A stretch of 52,085 bases of DNA from Clostridium algidicarnis DSM 15099. GTDB taxonomy: Bacteria > Bacillota > Clostridia > Clostridiales > Clostridiaceae. Below the pieces are notes generated by a model. That model worked only from the letters and a program-made list of their open reading frames with translations. It ran no database searches and was not told where the DNA came from. Made by a program: the position numbers and the translations under genes. The stretch's first letter is position 1; each line of letters opens with the position of its first letter. Below are positions 25,526 to 35,254 of this stretch, piece by piece. Location of the stretch: positions 1-52,085 of the forward strand of contig NZ_PTIS01000019.1 in assembly GCF_002934235.1 (NCBI RefSeq), in the 5' to 3' direction.

Positions 25526-27034
25526 ATGAAGATAGGATTTGATCACAAAAAGTATCTTGAGGAGCAATCTAAATATATATTAGAAAGAGTTAATGATTAT
25601 GATAAGCTTTATTTAGAATTTGGTGGAAAACTTTTATTTGATCTTCATGCAAAAAGGGTTTTGCCAGGATTTGATGAAAATGCTAAGATTAAATTATTAC
25701 ATAAGTTAAAAGAAAAAGTTGAAATAATTATATGTGTATATGCAGGAGATATAGAAAGAAATAAGATAAGAGGTGATTTTGGAATCACCTATGATATGGA
25801 TGTGTTAAGGCTTATTGATGACTTAAGAGGTTATGATTTAGAAGTAAACAGCGTTGTAATAACAAGATATGACGATCAACCTTCAACTACTGTATTTATA
25901 AATAAGCTAGAGCGTAGAGGTATTAAAGTTTATAAGCATAGGGCAACTAAGGGATACCCAACTGATGTTGAAACAATTGTAAGTGAAGAAGGCTATGGCA
26001 AAAATCCATACATAGAAACTACGAAGCCTATAGTTGTAGTTACAGCGCCAGGACCTGGTAGTGGTAAGCTTGCAACTTGTTTAAGTCAGCTTTATCATGA
26101 AAATAAAAGAGGAAAGGTCGCTGGATACTCTAAATTTGAGACTTTTCCTGTTTGGAATGTTCCATTAAAGCATCCTTTAAATATAGCCTATGAAGCAGCA
26201 ACAGCAGATCTTAAGGATGTAAACATGATAGATTCTTTCCATTTTGATGCATATAATAAAGTTTCTATAAATTACAATAGGGATATTGAAACATTTCCTG
26301 TACTTAAAAGGATAATTGAAAAGATAACAGGAGAAGAATCAGTGTATAAATCCCCAACAGATATGGGAGTTAATAGGGTAGGCTTTGGAATTATTGATGA
26401 TGAAGTAGTAAGAGAAGCTTCAAAACAAGAAATCATAAGAAGATATTTTAAAACTGGTTGTGAGTATAAAAAAGGATACGTAGATAAGGAAACCTTTCAA
26501 AGGGTAAAACTTATTATGGAAGAACTTAATTTAAAAGATACTGATAGAAAGGTAGTTATGCCTGCAAGAGAGTATTCTACTAAATTAAAGCAAAAGGCGG
26601 AAGAAAATGAAATTTGTTCAGTAGTAACCATTGAGCTTTATGATGCAACCATATTAACAGGAAGAAGCTCTGAGATAATGGATGCGACGGCAGCTGTTGT
26701 ATTAAATGCAGTTAAGTACCTTGCAAATATATCTGATAGTATTCATCTTATTTCCCCTGTTATACTAGAACCTATTATAAACTTAAAGATGAAAACCTTA
26801 GATACTAAAAATACAGCCTTAAGCTGTGAAGAGGTGTTAATAGCTCTTAGCATATGCGCTGCTACCAATCCTACAGCTCAAGCAGCTATGGAAAAGCTAA
26901 CCATGATAAAAGGATGTCAAGCTCACTCTACCACAATTTTAAGAAAGAGCGATGAGCAAACATTTATAAAGCTTGGAATTGATATAACCTGTGAAGCAGA
27001 ATATCCAACAGAAAATCTATATTATAATAATTAA
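25526..27034 (+). CDS. DUF1846 (UPF0371) family protein
   Basis: The 502-residue protein matches the DUF1846 family over its full length. It begins [18 protein letters not shown], has a P-loop-like [18 protein letters not shown] segment at about 168-185, and ends with the conserved [11 protein letters not shown] region. The family is common in Clostridia and lactic bacteria. Crystal structures exist but no agreed function; a nucleotide-dependent role is suggested only by the Gly-rich loop. Start at ATG with a GTGAGG ribosome site. It stands 47 bases before a flavin reductase gene. Confidence 0.85.
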   Translation: MKIGFDHKKYLEEQSKYILERVNDYDKLYLEFGGKLLFDLHAKRVLPGFDENAKIKLLHKLKEKVEIIICVYAGDIERNKIRGDFGITYDMDVLRLIDDLRGYDLEVNSVVITRYDDQPSTTVFINKLERRGIKVYKHRATKGYPTDVETIVSEEGYGKNPYIETTKPIVVVTAPGPGSGKLATCLSQLYHENKRGKVAGYSKFETFPVWNVPLKHPLNIAYEAATADLKDVNMIDSFHFDAYNKVSINYNRDIETFPVLKRIIEKITGEESVYKSPTDMGVNRVGFGIIDDEVVREASKQEIIRRYFKTGCEYKKGYVDKETFQRVKLIMEELNLKDTDRKVVMPAREYSTKLKQKAEENEICSVVTIELYDATILTGRSSEIMDATAAVVLNAVKYLANISDSIHLISPVILEPIINLKMKTLDTKNTALSCEEVLIALSICAATNPTAQAAMEKLTMIKGCQAHSTTILRKSDEQTFIKLGIDITCEAEYPTENLYYNN

Positions 27035-27081
27035 TATAGAATCAAAGCTTTTTTAATAAGTTAAGGGAAAGGAAAGGGAAT

Positions 27082-27684
27082 ATGACAAAAAGGATATTTA
27101 AGGCCAGCGCTATATTAAATCCAGTGCCAGTAGTTTTAATAACTACTCAAAACAAAGAAGGTAAGACAAATGTTTTTACAGTAGGATGGGTAGGTACAGC
27201 ATGTACTAGACCGCCTATGGTAACCGTTGCGATTAGACCTGAAAGATTATCTTATGATTATATAAAAGAAACTGAAGAGTTTGTAATTAACCTACCTAAT
27301 GTTTCAATGACAAGAATAGTTGATTACTGTGGGGTTACGTCAGGACGTAAGGTAGATAAGATAGATAAGCTTAATCTTAATACAGAAGAATCTCAAAAGG
27401 TTTTAGCACCATCTCTATCAGATTGTCCTGTTAATATAGAGTGTAAGGTTAGGAGTATTACAGCATTAGGAAGTCACGATTTGTTTTTAGCAGAGGTAGT
27501 ATCTATTTCTGTTGATGAAGATGTAATAGATACTACAGATAAGATTTGCCTTGAAAAAGCTAACCTCTTAGCATATTCTCATGGTGAATATTTTGCACTT
27601 GATAATAAGCCTTTAGGAAGCTTTGGATATTCAATACAAAGAAAAAATAAGAAAAAGAAAAAGAAAGCAATAAGTAAAGAGTAA
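27082..27684 (+). CDS. Flavin reductase-like, FMN-binding protein
   Basis: A 200-residue protein of the flavin reductase / split-barrel FMN-binding family. Recognisable parts are NPVPVVLITT near the N-terminus, NVFTVGWVGTACTRPPMVTV, and FVINLPN, followed by the substrate-side GVTSGRKVDK. These proteins bind FMN and pass electrons from NAD(P)H to flavins or other acceptors. The C-terminus is a run of lysines. It probably shares a transcript with the DUF1846 gene and ends at a clear terminator. Confidence 0.85.
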   Translation: MTKRIFKASAILNPVPVVLITTQNKEGKTNVFTVGWVGTACTRPPMVTVAIRPERLSYDYIKETEEFVINLPNVSMTRIVDYCGVTSGRKVDKIDKLNLNTEESQKVLAPSLSDCPVNIECKVRSITALGSHDLFLAEVVSISVDEDVIDTTDKICLEKANLLAYSHGEYFALDNKPLGSFGYSIQRKNKKKKKKAISKE

Positions 27685-27704
27685 TTTTTAAAAGACGTTA
27701 AAAC

Positions 27705-27740
27705 ACCACCTTAACTTAGACTAATCAAAGTTAAGGTGGT
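27705..27740 (+). terminator. Intrinsic terminator after the flavin reductase gene
   Basis: ACCACCTTAACTT pairs perfectly with AAGTTAAGGTGGT over 13 bases around a 10-nt loop, followed by ATTTTA. Confidence 0.85.
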
Positions 27741-27841
27741 ATTTTAAGATTTATATAATATTTTAATATAGTAACAAATTGAACAGTCTAAAATTAGACT
27801 TATCTATTTTGTTTTTAAATAGGGTATTTAATTTTTATATA

Positions 27842-28888
27842 TTAAATTGCTATATCTACATTATCTTCATTAGCTTTTTCCATTTTAGCTGCAGTATAAT
27901 TTACTAAGTCTACTGTTCTACAAGAATATCCCCATTCGTTGTCATACCATGAAACAACCTTCACAAGGTTACCGTCCATTACCATGGTGGAAAGCCCGTC
28001 TATTATTGAGGACCTATCATCTTGCCTATAATCAATAGATACTAATGGTTCGTCTGAATATCCAAGTATACCTTTCATAGAATCCATTGAAGCTTTCTTT
28101 AATGCATTATTTACCTCTTCAACTGTTACATCTTTTGAAAGCTCACAAACAAGATCTGTTATTGAAACAGTAACAGTAGGTACTCTTAATGAAAATCCAT
28201 TTAACTTACCCTTAAGATTTGGGAGTACTTTCCCTACAGCTTTTGCAGCACCTGTTGTAGTTGGAATTATGGATTCTCCTGCGGATCTTGCTCTTCTTAA
28301 ATCCTTATGAGTTTTATCTAGTAACTGCTGGTCATTTGTATAAGAATGAATAGTTGTCATTAGGCCTTTAACAATACCAAAGTTATCATCTAAAACTTTT
28401 GCAAAGGGTGCAAGGCAATTTGTAGTACAAGAAGCATTTGATATTACAGTATGAGTTTTAATATTTAAGTCTTCTTCGTTAACCCCCATAACTATAGTTA
28501 TATCTTCATCTTTTCCTGGTGCTGTTAATATTACTTTTTTAGCTCCAGCCTTTATATGCTTTAAAAGATCCTTTTTCTCTTTGAATATGCCAGTGGATTC
28601 TACTACTATATCTACACCTAAGGCTTTCCAAGGTAGGTTTTCAGGATCATTTTCTCTACATATCTTTATGTGATTGTCGTTTACAATTAACATATCTTTT
28701 GTAGTTTCAACAGTTCCGTTGAACTTACCATAACAAGAATCATATTTAAAAAGATGAGCTAAGGTTTCACTATCAGCTCTTGCATTAATAGCAACTATTT
28801 CAACATCATTATTTAATCTATCCTCTGCAATTCTAAGCACGGATCTTCCTATTCTACCAAAACCATTAATAGCGACTTTTATAGACAT
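27842..28888 (-). CDS. gap: Glyceraldehyde-3-phosphate dehydrogenase, type I
   Basis: The glycolytic NAD-dependent enzyme, 348 residues, a little longer than the usual 335 because of a C-terminal extension (EKANEDNVDIAI). The Rossmann start KVAINGFGRIGR and the catalytic cysteine C154 in SNASCTTNCLAP are present, as are the phosphate-binding RRARSAGESIIPT and the final WYDNEWGYSCR. It stands alone here: no pgk, tpiA or cggR follows, unlike the common glycolytic operon. A consensus promoter and an 18-bp palindrome lie upstream. Confidence 0.95.
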   Translation of the reverse strand: MSIKVAINGFGRIGRSVLRIAEDRLNNDVEIVAINARADSETLAHLFKYDSCYGKFNGTVETTKDMLIVNDNHIKICRENDPENLPWKALGVDIVVESTGIFKEKKDLLKHIKAGAKKVILTAPGKDEDITIVMGVNEEDLNIKTHTVISNASCTTNCLAPFAKVLDDNFGIVKGLMTTIHSYTNDQQLLDKTHKDLRRARSAGESIIPTTTGAAKAVGKVLPNLKGKLNGFSLRVPTVTVSITDLVCELSKDVTVEEVNNALKKASMDSMKGILGYSDEPLVSIDYRQDDRSSIIDGLSTMVMDGNLVKVVSWYDNEWGYSCRTVDLVNYTAAKMEKANEDNVDIAI

Positions 28889-28946
28889 ATTACTTCCCCC
28901 TATATGATTAATAATGTATAATAAATATTAAACTAACATATTAGTG

Positions 28947-28964
28947 TATATAGTATACTATATA
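28947..28964. promoter_or_regulatory. Perfect 18-bp palindrome in the gap leader
   Basis: TATATAGTATACTATATA is its own complement over 18 bases. It lies about 24-41 bases downstream of the expected transcription start of gap and about 60 bases before the start codon, a position suited to a roadblock repressor. In AT-rich DNA such palindromes do arise by chance, so it is a candidate only. Confidence 0.4.
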
Positions 28965-28994
28965 TGCGACAAAACAATTATATGTGTTATACTA

Positions 28995-29023
28995 TTTATA
29001 ACAATAAACATCATACTTGTCAA
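28995..29023 (-). promoter_or_regulatory. Consensus sigma-A promoter of gap
   Basis: On the minus strand TTGACA (29018-29023) and TATAAA (28995-29000) are separated by exactly 17 bases. This predicts a strong housekeeping promoter with a leader of about 100 nt before gap. Confidence 0.75.
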
Positions 29024-29040
29024 GAGTATAAATTAAAAAT

Positions 29041-29078
29041 GTGGTGACTATACTTAAATTAATAAGTATAGTCACCAC
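29041..29078 (-). terminator. Intrinsic terminator after the ferritin-like gene
   Basis: GTGGTGACTATACTT pairs perfectly with AAGTATAGTCACCAC (15 bp) around an 8-nt loop. The minus strand continues ATTTTTAATTT. It insulates the gap promoter from the ferritin-like gene upstream. Confidence 0.88.
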
Positions 29079-29096
29079 ATTTATTACCTATATTAG

Positions 29097-29588
29097 TTAA
29101 AATGGTGCATAACCTTGGTCATTCCACCAACCTTCTTTAAGTTTTTCATATTGAGCGGAAAATTGATCAAGATGGGATTTTTCCCACTTTACTAATGTGT
29201 TAAATATATCTTTTGCACCCTTACTTGTACATTTAGATGCTGCATTAGTATAAAACTCTACAGAGGCTCTTTCCATTTGGATACCTATTCCAAATACAGA
29301 TACTGCTATGGCTGCATCTTTTCTATCTAAGTTACTAAAAGAAAAGATATTTGGAGATGGAACTTTATCTAAAAGAGCTAAATTCATTTTATCTTCATCA
29401 CTGGTAGTTATTTTTTCAAATAAATCGTTTAGCCATTCTATATGATTTTCTTCCTCTTTTGCAAGTTCTAGATAACTACTTTTTACCTCAGGGGAGCTAG
29501 ATTGATTAGCTGCCATCTTATAAAATTCATAACCTTCTATTTCGTTTATGATTGCTTGTTTTATTACACTAAGTTCTTCATTATTCAT
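29097..29588 (-). CDS. Ferritin-like diiron protein of the rubrerythrin type, no rubredoxin domain
   Basis: The 163-residue four-helix protein has the two expected carboxylate/histidine motifs: EIEGYEFY with EEENH in the first half, and MERASVEFY with EKSHLDQ in the second. This makes it a rubrerythrin-like diiron protein lacking the C-terminal rubredoxin, similar to sulerythrin-type proteins. Such proteins reduce peroxide in anaerobes or serve as electron carriers. GGAGAG precedes the ATG. It follows iorB with a gap of 46 bases, so it may be the last gene of the ior operon. Confidence 0.8.
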   Translation of the reverse strand: MNNEELSVIKQAIINEIEGYEFYKMAANQSSSPEVKSSYLELAKEEENHIEWLNDLFEKITTSDEDKMNLALLDKVPSPNIFSFSNLDRKDAAIAVSVFGIGIQMERASVEFYTNAASKCTSKGAKDIFNTLVKWEKSHLDQFSAQYEKLKEGWWNDQGYAPF

Positions 29589-29634
29589 TTATATCTCTCC
29601 TTTGTATATTTTATATAAATTAGATTTTTTAACT

Positions 29635-30207
29635 TTAATCCATTTTTCCGCTATTAAATGCGTTTAGATTAACTTCTAAGGTTTTTGATGGAACGTACTT
29701 TTCAATAACACTTTCCCATGTGCTGTCTTTAAAAGGTAAATATTTAGCGATGGATCCTAAAAGATAAATATTAGAAGCTTTTATGTTTCCGAGAGACTTA
29801 GATTTTTCCTTTGCATCTACATAAATAACTTCTAGTCCTCTTTTTTCAATCTTATCTTTTATATCTTTAGGGTAATCCTCTTTTTCGATTAAAACCCTAT
29901 TGGGGAAAACAGCTTCATTATTTATTATAACTTTGCCCTTTGGTGCTACCGTATGACACCATCTTAATCCTTCTAATTCTTCCATTGCAAGTAATATGTC
30001 AGTTTCACCTTCAGGTATCATGGCGGAATAGACCTTTTCACCAAACCTAACATTGCCAAACACCATTCCACCTCTTTGAGATAGTCCAATAACATCACTA
30101 GTCTTAACATCAAAGCCTTCTTTAAAGGCTACTTCTGCTAATATACTGGTGGCTAAAATTAAGCCTTGTCCACCTACACCGCTAATTAAGATATTCGTAG
30201 TACTCAT
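29635..30207 (-). CDS. iorB: Indolepyruvate:ferredoxin oxidoreductase, beta subunit
   Basis: The 190-residue subunit pairs with IorA to oxidise aryl pyruvates (from Trp, Phe and Tyr breakdown) to aryl-acetyl-CoA with reduction of ferredoxin. It starts NILISGVGGQGLILATSILA, the conserved gamma-type segment of 2-oxoacid oxidoreductases, and has LSQRGGMVFGNVRFG. It lies 13 bases after iorA with a GGAGG site between them, so the two are translated together. Confidence 0.92.
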   Translation of the reverse strand: MSTTNILISGVGGQGLILATSILAEVAFKEGFDVKTSDVIGLSQRGGMVFGNVRFGEKVYSAMIPEGETDILLAMEELEGLRWCHTVAPKGKVIINNEAVFPNRVLIEKEDYPKDIKDKIEKRGLEVIYVDAKEKSKSLGNIKASNIYLLGSIAKYLPFKDSTWESVIEKYVPSKTLEVNLNAFNSGKMD

Positions 30208-30220
30208 ATTCTAATACCTC

Positions 30221-31993
30221 CTATTTTTCAATATTGCTTCTTTTTATGGCTCCAACAGGACATACTTGTGAACAGACAGAGCATCCAACACAACTGCTCG
30301 GATCTATATAAGAATTTTTCTTTTCTTTACCTTTATATAGTTTCATAGATATAGGAGGGCAGTTTGTTTTTATACAGTTCCTACAGGATATACAGACACT
30401 AGAATCTACATAAAAGTGAGGTTCTTTTACTTTAAAGTTTAGAGCACAAGGTCTTGTAGTTACTATAACTGATAGTCCATCTCTTTTCATGGCATCTAAA
30501 ATTTCTTTTTTTGTTTCATTGTATTTAAACTGATCAACTACAGTTACATCTTCTATGCCAAAAGAATTCAATACCTTAGGAATATTAACACTATGAGTAC
30601 CAAGGTCCTTAAAGTATTCGCTAGTGGTTGGAGTAATTTGTCCTCCGGTCATAGCAGTAGTTCTGTTATCCATAACTATTACTGTTATGTTTTCTTTAGA
30701 ACTTGATAGCTGTAAAAAGCCTGTCATACCTGAATGGAAGAAAGTCCCATCACCTATAGTAGCTACAATTGGCTTTTTATTTCCTGAAAGGTTTTGTGCC
30801 TTAACGATTCCAAGTGCCATGCCTAAAGATGCACCCATGCTTATATTTGTTTTATGAACTTCAAAGGGTTCTTGGATGCCTAGGGAGTAACAACCTATAT
30901 CACCAATTACAGTAGCTTTAGCCATTTTTAATATATGAAATATAGGCCTATGAGGACATCCAGAACAAAGCATAGGAGTTCTTCTAACTGCATATTCTTT
31001 TTCTATAAGAGGCATTTCAATATCTAAAATATTAGCATCTTTAAGTCCAATTTTAATAGACTCTACAGTTATTTCGCCTGTGAAAGGAAAATATACTTTG
31101 CCTTCTACATTTAAGCCTCTTATTTTAAGCTCGTCTTCTATAAATCCTAAGGTCTCTTCTATTACAACTAATCTTTCATATTTTTCAGATAAGGTTTTTA
31201 TATAGTCAATAGGAAGTGGCCATACCATAGCTAATTTTAAGATATCAACATTTGTATCAATTTCCTTAAGATTTTCATAACATAAGCTACTTGTAATTAT
31301 TAAAGTAGAGGATCCTTTACTTTCTAATTTATTATTTATATTGATATTATTATATTGTTCAAGCTTTACCATGCGCTCTTTCATAAAGTGTTGAGCAGCA
31401 TTTGCAAAGGGTGGTAGCATACAGTATCTTGATTGATCTTCAACAAACCCTTCTGGTATATGTTCTATTCTATCTTCTAATTCAACGATACCTCTTGCGT
31501 GACATAATCTACTAGTAAGCCTTATCATTACAGGGGTATTAAACTCTTCACTAAGCTTCAATCCTTCTTTCACAGCTTCCTTAGCCTCTTGTGGTGTAGA
31601 TGGATCTAAGATTGGGATGTTAGCAAATTTACCCCAAAATCTACTATCTTGCTCATTTTGAGAAGAGGTAAGGCCAGGATCATCGCCAACTACTAGTAAG
31701 AATCCACCTTTAGTTTTAATCTGTGTAAATGTCATAAAAGGATCTGATGCGATATTTATCCCTACGTGTTTCATAGAAACTATTGACCTTGCACCACCGA
31801 TACTTGCCCCCATGGATATCTCTATAGCTACCTTTTCATTAGTTCCCCACTCGGCATAGATTTCATTGTAAGATCTCATGCTGTCTAAAATTGATACTGT
31901 AGGGGAACCTGGGTAACTAGATGCAACTAAGCCACCAGCCTCATAGAATCCTCTACTTATAGCTTCATTACCTGTTAGAATATTTTTCGTCAA
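30221..31993 (-). CDS. iorA: Indolepyruvate:ferredoxin oxidoreductase, alpha subunit
   Basis: A 590-residue TPP- and iron-sulfur-dependent subunit. The order is a pyrimidine-binding domain (ILTGNEAISRGFYEAG), a middle domain, and the TPP-binding domain with GDIGCYSLG and ATIGDGTFFHSG. At the C-terminus are two 4Fe-4S sets, CISCRNCIKTNCP and CVGCSVCSQVCP. The TTG at 31991-31993 is the better start because GGAGG lies eight bases upstream; the longer frame beginning at 32008 has no ribosome site. First gene of iorAB, divergent from a 2-hydroxycarboxylate transporter. Confidence 0.93.
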   Translation of the reverse strand: MTKNILTGNEAISRGFYEAGGLVASSYPGSPTVSILDSMRSYNEIYAEWGTNEKVAIEISMGASIGGARSIVSMKHVGINIASDPFMTFTQIKTKGGFLLVVGDDPGLTSSQNEQDSRFWGKFANIPILDPSTPQEAKEAVKEGLKLSEEFNTPVMIRLTSRLCHARGIVELEDRIEHIPEGFVEDQSRYCMLPPFANAAQHFMKERMVKLEQYNNININNKLESKGSSTLIITSSLCYENLKEIDTNVDILKLAMVWPLPIDYIKTLSEKYERLVVIEETLGFIEDELKIRGLNVEGKVYFPFTGEITVESIKIGLKDANILDIEMPLIEKEYAVRRTPMLCSGCPHRPIFHILKMAKATVIGDIGCYSLGIQEPFEVHKTNISMGASLGMALGIVKAQNLSGNKKPIVATIGDGTFFHSGMTGFLQLSSSKENITVIVMDNRTTAMTGGQITPTTSEYFKDLGTHSVNIPKVLNSFGIEDVTVVDQFKYNETKKEILDAMKRDGLSVIVTTRPCALNFKVKEPHFYVDSSVCISCRNCIKTNCPPISMKLYKGKEKKNSYIDPSSCVGCSVCSQVCPVGAIKRSNIEK

Positions 31994-32288
31994 TATAAGC
32001 ACCTCCAAAGTTATAAAAATTTTCAGAAGATTATATTTATTATAACATAAATTTATCCTATAAATTAAAGATAAAAAGAATAAGATGGATGTATTTATAA
32101 AAAAGGTTATATAAATTTACTAAACTAAGAGTAAAACATTAAAACTTTACTTTTTAGAAGTGTATACTATAATTAGGAATGAAAGAAAACTAAAATGATA
32201 TGTCATTATTTTATTTATAAAGGTACATTTTTGATAGGATATGTTTTATAATAAAATAAGAAAACATATACAACAGGAGGAATGCTAA

Positions 32289-33584
32289 ATGAAAGAAAAA
32301 GTTACAAGCTTTAAATCAGAATACAGGATTATGGGATTAAGTGTACCTGTATTTTTATTACTATCGGTGGTTGTACTTATTGCTACTTACTTAGAAGTAT
32401 TGCCTAAAGGCATGGTGGGGGCGTTCCCATTAATGATAATAGTAGGAGCTTTGCTTGGGGAGATAGGTAATCATTTACCTATCATTAAAGATTATTTTGG
32501 AGGGGGCCCAATTGTAATAATTTTTGGATCAGCGGCTTTAGTGATGTATGGCGTATTTCCGAAATATGCTACGGATATTATGACAAACTTTATGACAGGA
32601 GAAGGTTTTCTTGATTTTTATATCGCAGCGTTAATAACAGGCAGCATACTAGGCATGAACAGAGAATTGTTAATTAAGGCTGCAGTAAGGTATCTACCAG
32701 CAATCTTAGGTGGTGTAGTGGTTGCTATCAGTTTTGTAGGTATTGTAGGAGCGATTATAGGGTATGGGGCAAAGGAAGCAATACTTTATATAGGAATACC
32801 AATAATGGGAGGCGGTATGGGAGCGGGTGCGGTTCCTTTAGCAAAGATATTTGGATCAACTCTTCAAAAGGATCCAAAGGAGATGCTATCCATTATGGTT
32901 CCAGCTGTAGCCCTTGGAAACTCATTAGCAATAGTTGTTGGTGGTCTTCTTGATAAACTTGGAAAAGTCAAACCTTCACTTACTGGAAATGGTAAGCTTA
33001 TGAGTATAAATGAAGACGTTATCGTAGAAAAGGAAGAGAAAAATCCTATAGATTATAAACTTATGGCCATAGGACTTTTAATATCTGGTATATTCTTTCT
33101 ATGGGGAAATATAATAGGCAAGTTCTTCCCAGCTATTCATCCTTATGCTTGGATGATTATATCTGTAGCTGCAGTAAAAGCACTTGGTATTATGCCTAGA
33201 AAATATGAACTTGCATGCTTCCAATGGTTTCAATTTGTAATGGGAAATCTTACAGGGGTACTTTTAGTAGGGATAGGTGTTGCATATACTAACTTAGCGC
33301 AAGTAATAGATGCAATGACACTTCAATATTTACTTCTTGTAGGAGTAACAGTTATTGGAGCCGCTCTAGGGTCCGGAATTGTTGGAAAGCTTGTAGGGTT
33401 CTACCCAATAGAAGCTTCAATAACTGCTGGACTTTGCATGGCTAACATGGGAGGAACAGGGGATGTAGCAGTACTATCTGCTTCAAAAAGAATGGAACTT
33501 ATGCCTTTTGCTCAGATATCCTCAAGACTTGGTGGAGCATTTATAATGATATTAGCTAGTGTTATATTAAAACTTATCTTTTAG
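32289..33584 (+). CDS. 2-hydroxycarboxylate transporter family protein (citrate/malate type)
   Basis: A 431-residue membrane protein of the 2HCT family (CitS, CitP, MaeN). Two halves each carry a GGxG-type reentrant loop: MGGGMGAGAVPLAKIFG in the first and ANMGGTGDVAVLSASKRM in the second, with the conserved Arg near the end (SSRLGGAF). Family members take up citrate, malate or lactate with Na+ or H+, or by exchange. The substrate cannot be decided here, since no citrate lyase or malic enzyme gene is nearby. ACAGGAGGA precedes the ATG and a terminator follows. Confidence 0.88.
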   Translation: MKEKVTSFKSEYRIMGLSVPVFLLLSVVVLIATYLEVLPKGMVGAFPLMIIVGALLGEIGNHLPIIKDYFGGGPIVIIFGSAALVMYGVFPKYATDIMTNFMTGEGFLDFYIAALITGSILGMNRELLIKAAVRYLPAILGGVVVAISFVGIVGAIIGYGAKEAILYIGIPIMGGGMGAGAVPLAKIFGSTLQKDPKEMLSIMVPAVALGNSLAIVVGGLLDKLGKVKPSLTGNGKLMSINEDVIVEKEEKNPIDYKLMAIGLLISGIFFLWGNIIGKFFPAIHPYAWMIISVAAVKALGIMPRKYELACFQWFQFVMGNLTGVLLVGIGVAYTNLAQVIDAMTLQYLLLVGVTVIGAALGSGIVGKLVGFYPIEASITAGLCMANMGGTGDVAVLSASKRMELMPFAQISSRLGGAFIMILASVILKLIF

Positions 33585-33642
33585 AAATTATAACATATTT
33601 AATATATGAGATAATTATAGGATTAATAATTTAGTTGATTTA

Positions 33643-33684
33643 AGAGACTATCTCAAAATATTATTTGGCGATAGTCTCTTTTTA
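33643..33684 (+). terminator. Intrinsic terminator after the 2HCT transporter
   Basis: AGAGACTATC pairs with GATAGTCTCT around a 17-nt loop, followed by TTTTTAAT. Confidence 0.85.
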
Positions 33685-33836
33685 ATATTTTTAAATTGAT
33701 AATAATACATTAATATCAATTACTTTTTAAAAATTATTATTACTATCTAGGTGGAACTTAAGATTAATGGTACAATATATTTAATAGTTGTAAAGCGTTA
33801 ATATAGCGTAGTATTAAGAAAAGAGAGGTAACTTAA

Positions 33837-34595
33837 ATGAAGAGAATAATTTCATGGAACGTTAATGGAATAAGAGCGTGTGTTAAGAAAGGTTTTTTAG
33901 ATTACTTTAATGCAATGGATGCAGATATATTTTGTATACAAGAAAGTAAGCTTCAAGAAGGTCAGATAGATTTAAATCTTGAAGGATATCATCAGTATTG
34001 GAATTACGCCGAAAAGAAGGGGTATTCCGGGACAGCTATCTTCACTAAAGAAGAGCCTATTTCAGTATTTTATGGACTAGGTATAGAAGAGCACGATACA
34101 GAAGGAAGGGTCATAACATTAGAATATGATGATTTTTATATGGTAACAGTATATACTCCAAATTCAAAGCCAGAACTTGCAAGGCTTGATTACAGAATGC
34201 AATGGGAGGATGACTTTAGAGAATATATAAAGCATCTTGATGAAAATAAACCCGTTATAATTTGTGGTGATTTAAATGTTGCACATGAAGAAATAGATTT
34301 AAAGAATCCTAAAAATAATAGTAAGAATCCAGGTTTTAGTGATGAAGAAAGAGGTAAGTTCACAAGTTTTCTTGGAAGTGGATTTATAGATACCTATAGA
34401 TACTTTTATCCAAATAAAGAAGGAGCATATTCTTGGTGGTCTTATAGATTTAAAGCTAGAGAAAATAATGCAGGATGGAGAATTGATTACTTTTGTGTAT
34501 CAAAAAGCCTTGAAGAAAGATTAGTAGGAGCAGATATACACAGTGAAGTTTTAGGATCAGATCACTGCCCTGTAGAGCTTAAGATACAATTATAA
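33837..34595 (+). CDS. xth: Exodeoxyribonuclease III / AP endonuclease
   Basis: The 252-residue protein is an ExoIII-type Mg-dependent nuclease that cuts DNA at abasic sites and removes 3' blocks in base-excision repair. The motifs are ISWNVNGIRA, FCIQESKLQ (metal Glu), VTVYTPNS, ICGDLNVAHEEIDL (Asp/Asn), and the end GSDHCPVELKI with the catalytic Asp-His. GAGAGGT precedes the ATG. The nitroreductase gene follows after 45 bases. Confidence 0.94.
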   Translation: MKRIISWNVNGIRACVKKGFLDYFNAMDADIFCIQESKLQEGQIDLNLEGYHQYWNYAEKKGYSGTAIFTKEEPISVFYGLGIEEHDTEGRVITLEYDDFYMVTVYTPNSKPELARLDYRMQWEDDFREYIKHLDENKPVIICGDLNVAHEEIDLKNPKNNSKNPGFSDEERGKFTSFLGSGFIDTYRYFYPNKEGAYSWWSYRFKARENNAGWRIDYFCVSKSLEERLVGADIHSEVLGSDHCPVELKIQL

Positions 34596-34640
34596 TAAAG
34601 CTTAGGATAACAACAATAGAGGTTCAAAGGAGGAAGTTTT

Positions 34641-35219
34641 ATGGATGTAATGGAAGCAATTAAAACTAGAAGATCTATAGGAAAGTTTAAAGATGAAAAG
34701 GTTCCAAAAGAGCTTATAGAAAAAGTAATTGAAGCAGCAACTTTTGCACCTAATAGATATATTACAGAACCTTGGAGATTCTTTGTTATAAGTGGAGATG
34801 GAAGGCGAGCTCTTTCAAGGCTTATGGAAGACATTGCATTAGATTCAGGCATTGATCCCAATAGTGAGGAAGGTAAAAAGAACATAGAAAAGCAAAAAGA
34901 TAAACCCTTTAGAGCACCAGTAATTATTGCTGTAGCAGCAGAAGTTACTGAAGATAAAAAGGTAATCAGGTTAGAGGAATTAGGTGCTACTTATGCTGCT
35001 ATTCAAAACATGCTTTTAGCAGCTCATTCATTAGGTCTTTCTTCCTACTGGAAAACAGGAAAGGCTTGCTATAGCAATAAAATGAAAGAGTTTTTTGGAT
35101 TGAAATCTAAAGATGAAGTGTTAGCTTTAATATATTTAGGATATCCTGACGCCAAGAAAGCCATGGTACGTAGAAAATCAGCAGACAGTTTAACTAAATG
35201 GATAGAAAGTGATATATAA
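34641..35219 (+). CDS. Nitroreductase-family FMN oxidoreductase
   Basis: A 192-residue nitroreductase-fold protein starting AIKTRRSIGKFKDEKVPKEL, with the FMN-binding segment APNRYITEPWRFFVI and the C-terminal GLSSYWKTGKA and LIYLGYPDAKKAMVRR. These enzymes reduce nitro compounds, quinones or enones with NAD(P)H. The physiological substrate is unknown. It lies between exonuclease III and an Fnr-like regulator, all in one direction with short gaps, and so may belong to a stress-linked operon. Confidence 0.88.
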   Translation: MDVMEAIKTRRSIGKFKDEKVPKELIEKVIEAATFAPNRYITEPWRFFVISGDGRRALSRLMEDIALDSGIDPNSEEGKKNIEKQKDKPFRAPVIIAVAAEVTEDKKVIRLEELGATYAAIQNMLLAAHSLGLSSYWKTGKACYSNKMKEFFGLKSKDEVLALIYLGYPDAKKAMVRRKSADSLTKWIESDI

Positions 35220-35254
35220 AACGAAATGAATGTAAAAGGGTAGGAGATGCTTTA

